A stretch of DNA of 64,000 nt, taken from Phycisphaeraceae bacterium. Its GTDB lineage: Bacteria; Planctomycetota; Phycisphaerae; Phycisphaerales; UBA1924. The notes beneath the pieces were generated by a model that saw only the letters and a list, made by a program, of their open reading frames with translations, was not told the origin of the DNA and did not search any database. The stretch lies in assembly GCA_023898685.1 (NCBI GenBank), contig CP060234.1:682001-746000 (forward strand). Reading direction: 5' to 3'. The translations under genes and the position numbers were made by a program. Of this stretch, positions 16,469 through 23,955 are shown one piece after another (position 1 is the first letter of the stretch; the number at the start of each line of letters is the position of its first letter).

Positions 16469-16781
16469 CGGCGATCCCCCCCTGGGGCGTCTGGGGCTGC
16501 TGGGTGTCGGCCTGCTCTGAATCCTCGGTGTACACGCGGTCGGCCAGCGGCGCGAGGTGCTCGATCTCCCCCGATTCCTCGAGCATCTGCCGCACCGACT
16601 CGGGCGTGACCAGCTCGGCGATCTCGGCCCGCAGCTTCAGGAGCCGCTCGTCGTGTGCGCGCACGCGGAGTCTCGCCGCGGTCACCTCGTGCGCGGCCTG
16701 CAGGCGCGACTGCCTCGTCGAGAGCAGCCCCGCCGCGATCAGCCCGAAGGCGAGGATCACCACGGCAAGCTTGGCGGCCAT
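16458..16781 (-). CDS. ftsL: FtsL-like cell division protein
   Basis: This 107-residue protein has an N-terminal transmembrane helix (KLAVVILAFGLIAAGLLS) followed by a short coiled coil with heptad Leu/Ala (RLRVRAHDERLLKLRAEIAEL). This matches the size and topology of FtsL, which bridges FtsB/FtsQ and FtsI in the divisome. FtsL proteins diverge strongly, so position (between rsmH and ftsI) is the main evidence. The Gln/Thr-rich C-terminus is unremarkable. It is separated from the LysM gene by one base and overlaps ftsI, indicating translational coupling. Confidence 0.7.
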   Translation of the reverse strand: MAAKLAVVILAFGLIAAGLLSTRQSRLQAAHEVTAARLRVRAHDERLLKLRAEIAELVTPESVRQMLEESGEIEHLAPLADRVYTEDSEQADTQQPQTPQGGIADAR

Positions 16782-16782
16782 C

Positions 16783-17739
16783 TCACCCCGCCCGCCGGGC
16801 CGGCAGCACGAGAGTCTGGCCCACCATGACCTGGTCCTTGTTCTTCTTGAGCGAGGGGTTCAGATCGCGGATCTCGTCGAGATAGCGCACCGAGCCGACC
16901 TCGCGCTGCGCGATCTGGCTCAGCGTGTCGCCCCGCTTGACGGTGTACCGGCGGGTCTTCTCGTCGTTCTTAGCGGTCACCGGCGTTGCCGGGCGACTAG
17001 CCTCGGGCGTCACGGCCGCCGAACGGGCGCCGGGCATCAGCGTCAGCGTCACGCCCACGTAGACCGTGCCGTCGGAGCCGACCTTGCCCTCGTTGAGCGC
17101 CGCGAGCTCGTGCCACCGCTCGCCGCTGCCATAGAGACGCTGGCAGATCTCGTAGAGCGTGTCGTTGGGCTGGACGACGTACTTGCCGGCCGAGGGGATA
17201 TGGCCGTCAACCGGAGTCTTCTCGCGGTCTGGATCGTCGGCGTGCGACCGGGCGACCTCGAGCAGGGCCCGGATCTTGCTCGTGTCGAGGCCCAGCAGGT
17301 CGGACCGGGCGCCGTGCGGATCACTCGGGCCACCGTTCTGGGCGATCTGCTCGGCCGCGGGTCCGTTGGAGAGCACCATGGGCCCGTCGCCCCGCCCCTC
17401 GTCCGACACCGGCACGACCGTCCGCGACGCGATCGCGTCGGCGAGGCTGGTGGTGCCGGCTGGCTCGCGGCTGGCGACCGTCGGGCCGCCGGCCTGGCGG
17501 TCGGTCCAGGGCTCGACGGCGGGCGGGGCCGACGCGTGCCGGGTCCCCTGGGCCGCCCGATCGTCGCCGTTCAGCGGCTTGTCGAAAAGCAGGCTCTCGT
17601 CGGGCAGGCGCGCGAGATTGTCCAGCCCGTCGGCCACCTGGTCGCGGGTCGCCTGCGACAGGTGGTCGCTGACGAGCACCGCCACGACGAGCAGCACGGA
17701 AAAACCGATGATCAGCGCGAGCTTGTTTTCACGTCTCAC
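16783..17739 (-). CDS. LysM-domain peptidoglycan-binding membrane protein
   Basis: This 318-residue protein has a transmembrane anchor (KLALIIGFSVLLVVAVLVSD) and two LysM domains. The first starts YVVQPNDTLYEICQRLYGSG (~residue 187) and the second RYTVKRGDTLSQIAQREVGS (~265), each ending in a GxTLxLP-type strand. LysM domains bind N-acetylglucosamine in peptidoglycan. The region between anchor and first LysM is low-complexity and probably a linker. Its location between rsmH and the ftsL-like gene is unusual for a dcw cluster and suggests a role in wall binding during division or growth. Confidence 0.85.
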   Translation of the reverse strand: MRRENKLALIIGFSVLLVVAVLVSDHLSQATRDQVADGLDNLARLPDESLLFDKPLNGDDRAAQGTRHASAPPAVEPWTDRQAGGPTVASREPAGTTSLADAIASRTVVPVSDEGRGDGPMVLSNGPAAEQIAQNGGPSDPHGARSDLLGLDTSKIRALLEVARSHADDPDREKTPVDGHIPSAGKYVVQPNDTLYEICQRLYGSGERWHELAALNEGKVGSDGTVYVGVTLTLMPGARSAAVTPEASRPATPVTAKNDEKTRRYTVKRGDTLSQIAQREVGSVRYLDEIRDLNPSLKKNKDQVMVGQTLVLPARRAG

Positions 17740-17911
17740 GTGGGCCGCGTCCTTGCTGTCGGCGCGCTCCCCGACAAGCGCGGGGGGCGCTCTTCCTCAC
17801 GAATCAGCCGGGGCGAACCCCGGAAAGCCGTGCGGCCCCGCGCCGATCCATGGCGCGGGCCCGCGATCCTCGAATCGTCCCCGCCGGCTCTCGCCGACCG
17901 GGCCACAGATG

Positions 17912-18892
17912 TTATAGCAGATGATCCGCGATCCGGACCGCCCGCAGCTTCGCCGATCTCGCCCGCGGGTTGCCCCGCGTCTCGGATTCGTAGGCGGTGA
18001 TGGGCTTGCGTGTCAGCCGCTCGGCCAGCCCCCGCTCGGCGAGGCGCACGAAAGCCTGCTTGACCGGCCTGTCCTCGAGGCTGTGGAACGAGATCATCGC
18101 CACCCTCGCGCCCTTCTTCAGCCAGCCCGACTCGCCAAGCCCTGAATCAGGGCCGGGCCCTTGAACCGCCCGGGCCGCGCCGCGCTCGATCGCGGCGAGC
18201 AGGGCCTCGAGTTGGCCCATCTCATCGTTCACCGCGATCCGCAGCGCCTGGAACGTCCGCGTCGCCGGATCGATCCGGCTCTTGCGCACCATCGCCGCCG
18301 GGTAGGCCGAACGCACGATCTCGCCCACCCGAGATGTGGTGGAGATCGGCGCAATCTGCCGTGCTTCCACAAGTTTTCGAGCGATGCGTCGGCTCAGCCG
18401 CTCTTCGCCGAATCGCCAGATCAGATCCGCCAGTTCCGCCTCCCCGATCCGGGCGAGCAGATCGGCCGCGGGCTCGCCGCTCGTCGGGTCGAGTCGCATG
18501 TCGAGCGGGCCGTCGCGCTTGAAGCTGAGCCCCCGATCCGGGTCGTCGACCTGGTTGGAGGCGAAGCCCAGGTCGGCGAGGACGAGGTCGGCCCCGATCC
18601 CCTGCTCCTCGAGGGCGTCGGGCAGGCGACTGAACGGCCCGTGGATGGCGATGACCTCGATGTCCGCCGCCGCACGCACCCGCTCCGCGGCCCGCTCGAG
18701 GTTCGAGCCGTCGGCGTCGTTGAGGATGACACGGCCCCCCGGGGCGATCAGGCGGGCCACCGCCTCGGCGTGCCCACCCAGCCCCGCGGTGGCGTCGGCG
18801 TAGGTCTCGCCTGGCTGGGGCGAGAGGACGCCGAGCACCTGTTCGGGCAGGACGGGGACGTGGGCGGGGTTGGCGTCCGAGGGCGGGGGCAC
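17912..18892 (-). CDS. rsmH: 16S rRNA (cytosine(1402)-N(4))-methyltransferase
   Basis: RsmH (MraW) methylates N4 of C1402 in 16S rRNA. The 326-residue product has the family hallmarks: HVPVLPEQVLGVLSPQPG at the N-terminus, the SAM-binding YADATAGLGGHAEAV, DLVLADLGFASNQVDDPDRG, FKRDGPLDMRLD, and near the end ARVAMISFHSLEDRPVK with a C-terminal NPRARSAKLRAVR. It is the first gene of the minus-strand division cluster. The 172 bases between its stop and the LysM gene contain nothing I recognise. Confidence 0.96.
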   Translation of the reverse strand: MPPPSDANPAHVPVLPEQVLGVLSPQPGETYADATAGLGGHAEAVARLIAPGGRVILNDADGSNLERAAERVRAAADIEVIAIHGPFSRLPDALEEQGIGADLVLADLGFASNQVDDPDRGLSFKRDGPLDMRLDPTSGEPAADLLARIGEAELADLIWRFGEERLSRRIARKLVEARQIAPISTTSRVGEIVRSAYPAAMVRKSRIDPATRTFQALRIAVNDEMGQLEALLAAIERGAARAVQGPGPDSGLGESGWLKKGARVAMISFHSLEDRPVKQAFVRLAERGLAERLTRKPITAYESETRGNPRARSAKLRAVRIADHLL

Positions 18893-18909
18893 GGGGGAGG
18901 GTAGTTCGG

Positions 18910-18998
18910 GGTGCCGTGGAGACGCGGAGCTTCTCCACGACGGGATGCCGCGGGTCGCGGAGATCGTGGAGACGCCGCGGACGGCGTCTCCAGGGCAC
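18910..18998 (+). repeat. Repeat family B (GTGGAGACGCGGAGCTTCTCCACG), copy 1
   Basis: The element has hairpins of GTGGAGA...TCTCCAC type bounded by GGTGCC on the left and GGCACC on the right. Related copies lie at 19934-19996 and 55168-55247. It is in the gap upstream of rsmH. Confidence 0.7.
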
Positions 18999-19020
18999 CC
19001 GCCTTATCGCCGCATGTTCC

Positions 19021-19752
19021 TCACCGCACCGGGAAATGCCCGTTGATAACCCGGTAGAGCACCATGCCGACCACGCCGATCGGCACCGCCGCGATGTTCC
19101 CCACCACGTGCACGCCGATCGCGTGCCAGAGGCTGTTGGTCGATGACCGCACGCTCGCGGCCGCCCAGCCAAGCCCGAAGGTCGCGCCGACGACGATCCC
19201 GCCGCCCAGCACACCCGCGCCCAGCCACATCAGCGAGAGGTGCAGCGAGGCGAACAGCGCGGCCGACGAGAGCACGACTGCACGCCGCCCGCCCGCCGTC
19301 GTGACGCCCTCGCCCATCCACGACTGCACCAGCCCCCGCACGAAGATCTCCTCGGCGACGCTGCTGACGAACCAGACCAGCACCACGATCTCGGGGAACG
19401 AGAGCCCCTCGATGACCGGATGGTGTGAGCCGGTCAGGATCATCCCGATCGCGGCGCCGCCCATGCTCAGGCACGCAACGGCGTAGAGAACAAGCCAACG
19501 CCACCACGCGACGCGGTCGGGCCGCCGCCAGCCCATCTCGCCCATCGGGCGGCGCAGCGCGAACTTCCAGAACAACAGGCAGCACGCGACGAGCACGACC
19601 TTCAGGATCGCCTGGCGGACGCCGGGCGAGAACGACTCGGCGCCGACCGCCCCGAGCAGCCAGCGGAGCCCGTAGGAGAAGCCCTCGAACGTCAGCCAGC
19701 CGCCGACGATGCCCACAAGAATCCGGATACCGAGATTGCCAATCCGACGCAT
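19021..19752 (-). CDS. CPBP-family intramembrane metalloprotease
   Basis: The 243-residue polytopic protein has the three CPBP/CAAX-protease motifs: EEIFVRG (residues 134-140, EExxxR), SAALFASLHLSL (FxxxH), and a distal HAIGVHVVGN. Six or more hydrophobic segments are seen, starting with LGIRILVGIVGGWLTFEGFS. Family members cleave prenylated or membrane proteins or protect against bacteriocins; the target is unknown. ATG 19752 was chosen because the frame upstream to 19962 is Arg/Pro/Gly-rich, non-conserved and overlaps a hairpin. Confidence 0.85.
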   Translation of the reverse strand: MRRIGNLGIRILVGIVGGWLTFEGFSYGLRWLLGAVGAESFSPGVRQAILKVVLVACCLLFWKFALRRPMGEMGWRRPDRVAWWRWLVLYAVACLSMGGAAIGMILTGSHHPVIEGLSFPEIVVLVWFVSSVAEEIFVRGLVQSWMGEGVTTAGGRRAVVLSSAALFASLHLSLMWLGAGVLGGGIVVGATFGLGWAAASVRSSTNSLWHAIGVHVVGNIAAVPIGVVGMVLYRVINGHFPVR

Positions 19753-19850
19753 CGCCACTCTCGCCGCGGCATGTCGAGGCGGGCCTCGCCGCACAGGCGA
19801 GCCAGCATACCGGGGCGAGGCGGGGCTCAGCGCGGCGCGGGCCCGATGAA

Positions 19851-19883
19851 AACGGCCCCACCCCGGGGTGCGGGATGGGGCCT
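19851..19883 (-). terminator. Probable rho-independent terminator of the 20003-20698 gene
   Basis: On the minus strand GGCCCCA...TGGGGCC forms a strong stem, directly followed by GTTTTC. It lies about 120 bases beyond the stop of the dockerin-tailed gene, which reads toward it. Confidence 0.6.
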
Positions 19884-19933
19884 TGCGATGAATCAGGGAC
19901 GGCTCGTCAGGCCCGATTCGGCGTGGCGGGGAA

Positions 19934-19996
19934 CGTGGAGAAGCTTCGCGTCTCCACGGCACCGGATTGTGGAGAAGTGTCGCGTCTCCACGCCAC
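19934..19996 (+). repeat. Repeat family B, copy 2
   Basis: There are two tandem GTGGAGAAG...CGTCTCCAC hairpin units. The bounding sequence is the same as at 18910 and 55168. It lies downstream of the dockerin-tailed gene, before its terminator. Confidence 0.65.
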
Positions 19997-20002
19997 CCCG
20001 CG

Positions 20003-20698
20003 TTATGGGCAGCCGGCCAGGAAGCTCTGGACGAACCGGTTGATGTCCTGCAGGTCGAGGATGCCGTTGCCGTCGAGGTCGGCGAGGCACGGCGGCGGCG
20101 TCAGGTCGAGCGGCGTGCGCAGCTCCATGTTCTGCACCGTCCGGTGCACGACCGTGGTCGTCCCGTCGGGGCGGGTGACCTCGAAATCGACCGGGATGTT
20201 CAGCCCCGAGGCGAAGTAGTGGCCCTCGCCGTCGGCGGTGAACCCGTCGAGCGGCAGGGTGGCGAGGAAGGGGACCGGGCTGTTGATGAGGTGGAGCCCC
20301 CAGTCACCGATGATGAGCCAGATGTTGGGCCAGCTCACCGTGCACTGGGCGGTCCCCAGCCCGTCGAGCACCTCGTAGGCGCCCATCACCATGTGCTGCT
20401 CGCCGTGGAGGTCGACCACGCCGCCCTGGCCGTCCGGGATGCCGAGGAAGTAGAAGTCATCGGGGTTGAACGGCCCCATGGTGTTGTACTCGATGAGGCC
20501 CGCGTGGGTCGCGGGGTCGTAGTTGCCCGAGGTGTTGGCCCAGATGATCTCGACCCAGATGCCCCAGCCGTCGCCGGTGGCGCAGATCCGGATCGAGTAG
20601 GCGTTGGCGGGGGCCGCAATGGCGGCCGCGGCGAGCGCGGCGCACGCGGCGCGGCGGCCGAACAGGCCCGTCAGGTTTCCAAGTTTCGATATACGCAT
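20003..20698 (-). CDS. Secreted protein with C-terminal dockerin-like segment
   Basis: This 231-residue protein has a cleavable signal peptide (ACAALAAAAIAAPANA). The middle is unrecognised and rich in aromatic residues (GDGWGIWVEIIWANTSGNYD). The end is CLADLDGNGILDLQDINRF followed by VQSFLAGCP. This is a single EF-hand-like DxDGNGxxDxxD calcium loop plus a GCP terminus, as in many Phycisphaerae exported proteins. ATG 20698 is preceded by AAGGAG at good spacing. The protein is probably secreted or surface-bound. Function is unknown. The upstream 20699-20954 region contains short palindromes but no recognised gene. Confidence 0.75.
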   Translation of the reverse strand: MRISKLGNLTGLFGRRAACAALAAAAIAAPANAYSIRICATGDGWGIWVEIIWANTSGNYDPATHAGLIEYNTMGPFNPDDFYFLGIPDGQGGVVDLHGEQHMVMGAYEVLDGLGTAQCTVSWPNIWLIIGDWGLHLINSPVPFLATLPLDGFTADGEGHYFASGLNIPVDFEVTRPDGTTTVVHRTVQNMELRTPLDLTPPPCLADLDGNGILDLQDINRFVQSFLAGCP

Positions 20699-20954
20699 CG
20701 CGAACTCCTTCTCATTCTGATTCGCTTGTTGAGCGATTCGCGGGAGCACGGAGGTGCTCCATCCACCCTGCACGCGAGGGTGCTTCACCATGAGTGGCAC
20801 CGTCGGACGGGGGATCGGCTCACGAATTCCGTGTTTCTCTGCCGCGCACGGCGCCACGACCCGCCCGAAAGGCGTGTCGTGCCTTGTCGAACTTCGTCGG
20901 GAGAGCACCACGGGCCGCTGGCGCGGTTGGTGCTCACAGCGGATCAGGGCGTCG

Positions 20955-22118
20955 CTATTTCGCCCAACCCTCTACGAGGATCTCCCCGTCGCGGCTGAAC
21001 ACCTCGCCGTCGGCCTCGATCGTGCCGCCGGGCCTGCCCGTCGCCGGGTCGGGGCGCAGCTCGCAGACCATGTCCCAGTGCAGCCCGCTCTCGTTGGTGC
21101 TGCCGCTCTCGGGATAGCCCGCCCCCACCGCGGCGTGGAACGTGCCGCCGATCTTCTCGTCGAACAGCGTGTTGCGGCTGAACGAGGCGACGTCGTAATT
21201 GGTCCCGATCGCGATCTCGCCCATGTTGCGGGCGCCCTCATCCTGGTCGAGCATCTCGACGAGGAAGGCCTCATCGCGACGGGCGGTGGCCTCCACCGCG
21301 CGCCCACCCTTGAACTGGAGGCGGACACCCTCGACGCCGCGCCCGTTCTCGAGGGCGGGGTAGGTGTAGTTGACGTGCCCTTCGGCGCCCTGCGGGCCCG
21401 CGAAGACCTCGCCGTCGGGGAAGTTCTCCTTGCCGTGGCAGTTGATCCAGGTGCTTTGGCCGACGCTGACGCGAAGGTCGGTGCCGTCGTGCCCGCCGTG
21501 CGGGGGCACGAAGAAGCGGACCTCCTCCTTGCCCTGGAGGAACTCGCGCAGCACCTCCTGGCGCTCGCGGACCTCTTTCCACGCCGCAATCGGGTCGGGC
21601 AGGTGGAGCTTGCAGGCGTGGAAGACGAACCGCTCATACTGCCGGAGGCTCATCTCCGCGTCCTGGGCCATCGCCTGGGTGGGATAGGCGAACCCGCACC
21701 AGCGGAGCTGGCCCGCGTTGAAGCGCTTCATGAGCGTCGAGATCAGCGGACGCCTGGCCCGGGCGCGGGCGGCCTGTCGCTTGGGATCGACCGCCGAGAG
21801 CGCCCGCGTGTTGACCTCGGCCCAGGGGGCGATGCGCACGTCGGCGGTCTCGAACATGTGCTTGTCGAGCGGAGAGAGATAGTCGAGCTGGGTCTCGTTG
21901 CCCTGCTCGACCAGGATCTGTTCGATGGCTTCGCTCCTCGCGTGCCAGTGTGGATGCCCCCCCGCCGCGACGACCGCCTCGGTGATCGCCTCGATGATCG
22001 GCATCGCGATCGGGTCGGCGTGGATGACGACCAGGTCGCCGGGCTTCACGCCGGTCGAGTAGTTGACGATGATCTCGGCGAGCCGGCCCAACATGCCGTG
22101 GCGTTCGGACAAATCCAT
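20955..22118 (-). CDS. M29-family metallo-aminopeptidase
   Basis: The 387-residue product matches thermophilic-type M29 aminopeptidases (AmpS/PepS), which remove N-terminal residues using two metal ions. Landmarks are the N-terminal YSTGVKPGDLVVIHADP domain, HGGHDGTDLRVSVGQSTWIN, CHGKENFPDGEVFAGPQ (metal-ligand Glu), and the C-terminal AIGTNYDV...GGTFHAAVGAGYPESG and SGLHWDMVCEL, which carries the conserved His and Asp ligands. Length is normal. There is no signal peptide, so it is cytoplasmic. Confidence 0.92.
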   Translation of the reverse strand: MDLSERHGMLGRLAEIIVNYSTGVKPGDLVVIHADPIAMPIIEAITEAVVAAGGHPHWHARSEAIEQILVEQGNETQLDYLSPLDKHMFETADVRIAPWAEVNTRALSAVDPKRQAARARARRPLISTLMKRFNAGQLRWCGFAYPTQAMAQDAEMSLRQYERFVFHACKLHLPDPIAAWKEVRERQEVLREFLQGKEEVRFFVPPHGGHDGTDLRVSVGQSTWINCHGKENFPDGEVFAGPQGAEGHVNYTYPALENGRGVEGVRLQFKGGRAVEATARRDEAFLVEMLDQDEGARNMGEIAIGTNYDVASFSRNTLFDEKIGGTFHAAVGAGYPESGSTNESGLHWDMVCELRPDPATGRPGGTIEADGEVFSRDGEILVEGWAK

Positions 22119-22275
22119 GTCGAAACCTCCTGGGGCCAGCGTATCGCCGCCGCCGGGGCGGCGTCGTGGGTGGTCCGCACGCCGGTCGGGCCCGCGCTAG
22201 AGTGGTCCGCCGGCGTTCGTCCGGGCGATCGCCAGGTCGCCGGCCCAGCATCCCCCGAACCTGATCGGAGCACCT

Positions 22276-22950
22276 ATGCGCCGCCAGACCATCAAGCATC
22301 TCGCCGTCGTCGTCCTCCTCTTCTCGCTCGCGGTCTGGACCCACCGCGGGTGGGCCGAGGCCCAGACCGAGGCGGCGCCGGCCCACCGCGTGGCGACGAT
22401 CGACATGCTCTCGCTGCTCGAGGACATGCTCCAGACCGACACGTTCAAGCCCGACCGCGACCAGTTCCGCGACGGCTGGGCGCAGAGGATCCAGGGCCTC
22501 GAGGACCAGCTCTCGCAGATCGAGAACGAGCTGCGGCTGGCCACGCCGACCGACCCCAACGTGCAGCAGCTCCAGCAGAAGTATCAGCAGACCGGCTACC
22601 AGTATCAGCAGACCCAGCAGCAGGCGAGCATGGAGTTCAACCGCTACAGCGCCGATCAGGCGGCGACGGCCTACTCGACGCTCTACCAGGAGGCAGCGGC
22701 GATGGCCAAGGAACTGGGCTATTCGCACCTCGTCGCGTCGCGGCGGGACGGCGAGATCGCCGACCGGGGCAACCTTGCGACGGTGACCCAGGAGATCCTC
22801 GCCCGGACGATGATCGTCGCCCCCGAGGCCGACGACCTCACCGATCGGCTCCGCGAGAAGCTGGCGATCCCGCACCGCCCGGCCCCGGAAGCCGCGCAAG
22901 ACGTGACCGCGCCCGCCGAGGAGGCGCCGAAGAACGATCTGAACGACTGA
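22276..22950 (+). CDS. OmpH/Skp-like periplasmic chaperone
   Basis: This 224-residue protein has a signal sequence (IKHLAVVVLLFSLAVWT) and a short beta strand with VATIDMLSLLEDML. Two long Gln/Glu-rich helices forming a coiled coil follow (LEDQLSQIENELRL; QQLQQKYQQTGYQYQQTQQQ), and then a return strand (AKELGYSHLVASRRDGEIAD). This helix-hairpin 'jellyfish tentacle' organisation is that of Skp/OmpH, which holds outer-membrane proteins in the periplasm. The C-terminal ~35 residues (Pro/Ala/Glu-rich) are an extension. It is divergent from the M29 gene. Confidence 0.8.
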   Translation: MRRQTIKHLAVVVLLFSLAVWTHRGWAEAQTEAAPAHRVATIDMLSLLEDMLQTDTFKPDRDQFRDGWAQRIQGLEDQLSQIENELRLATPTDPNVQQLQQKYQQTGYQYQQTQQQASMEFNRYSADQAATAYSTLYQEAAAMAKELGYSHLVASRRDGEIADRGNLATVTQEILARTMIVAPEADDLTDRLREKLAIPHRPAPEAAQDVTAPAEEAPKNDLND

Positions 22951-23033
22951 TTCTGTCAGGATGGTGCCACCACCCGCCGCGGCAGCGGCGCGTGGTGTTT
23001 CCCCTTTCGAGGATGGTCGACAGGGAAACCGCC

Positions 23034-23115
23034 TGTCGGAGCGTGGAGCGCGGGCGACACGATTCTGTGTGTCCACTATCGGAGAATCGTGTCGCTCGCG
23101 CTCCACGCTCCGACA
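23034..23115 (+). repeat. Repeat family C inverted pair
   Basis: The 33 bases at 23034-23066 (beginning TGTCGGAGCGTGGAGCG) are repeated as a reverse complement at 23083-23115 with a single mismatch, giving a long hairpin between the OmpH-like gene and the convergent gene at 23117. A single arm of the same family is at 14267-14293. Confidence 0.85.
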
Positions 23116-23116
23116 A

Positions 23117-23833
23117 TCACTCCAAGCCCAGCCCCCGCATCGGCAGCAGCGCCACCGCAACGCACGCGTTGCCCGCCCGGTCGTGGATCGGGCCGCACTC
23201 GATGATCGGCGTCCCGACCGGCAGGTCGCGGTCGAGCAGACGGTGGGCCATCTCCAGCAGGTCGTGCCGCGCGACGTCTTCACCCTCGGTAAACAGCACG
23301 ACGACCGCGGCCGCGTGGCGGATGATCGTGTCGCACTCGAGCTTGGCGGCGTCGGACGCGGGGCCGTCGACAAGCTCGCTGCTGTAGGAACGGTTGGGCC
23401 CCGGCACGCCGTGGCGGTAGCGGTGCTGGGCGACGACCTTGATCTCGAGCCAGAGCGCATCGCCCGGCTCGACGGCGTCGCGCGAAGCGTCGGCCTCCAT
23501 CCGATCGGCCATCGGGGCGAACAGCGTGCCCTCCGCCGCGGCGACTCGCCGCCCGGCGTGCACGGGATCTGCCAGGCGATCGGCGGGTGAGGGCGTGAGC
23601 ACGAGGTCGCAGCGGTCGCGGTCGTTGTCGCCCCGCGCGGCGTCGGCGGGGTAGGGGATCTCCCGATGCACCCCCCAGCCCGCCTTCGCCAACCCGTCCG
23701 CGAGGATCGCGTGCAGATCGATCTCCCGGAGCGCATCGACACCCTTGACGGCCTGCTCGGCAACGGCCGACTCGTCGGCCGCGACCAGGGCGTCACGCAG
23801 CACACCGGCGATCTCGGAGAACGCGTACTCCAC
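23117..23833 (-). CDS. Hypothetical protein, possible PD-(D/E)xK fold
   Basis: This 238-residue soluble protein was not recognised as a named family. It contains an N-terminal helical stretch (FSEIAGVLRDALVAADES), then DRCDLVLTPSP and, about 45 residues later, LWLEIKVVAQHRY. The D...ExK spacing resembles a PD-(D/E)xK nuclease core. A late strand, AAVVVLFTEGEDVARHDLLEM, and a strand-rich C-terminus follow. The nuclease reading is an inference from the motif only. It is convergent with the OmpH-like gene, with repeat family C between. Confidence 0.6.
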   Translation of the reverse strand: MEYAFSEIAGVLRDALVAADESAVAEQAVKGVDALREIDLHAILADGLAKAGWGVHREIPYPADAARGDNDRDRCDLVLTPSPADRLADPVHAGRRVAAAEGTLFAPMADRMEADASRDAVEPGDALWLEIKVVAQHRYRHGVPGPNRSYSSELVDGPASDAAKLECDTIIRHAAAVVVLFTEGEDVARHDLLEMAHRLLDRDLPVGTPIIECGPIHDRAGNACVAVALLPMRGLGLE

Positions 23834-23955
23834 GCGTCCAGCCTATCGCCTGTTCCTATCGCCAGCAGGGGCCTGGGTTTGCATTCCGGGCCGGTTTCGG
23901 CGATGATCCCTCCAGCCCGGCGTGCCGGACCGGGAGGCAAGGGGAACCACCGACG

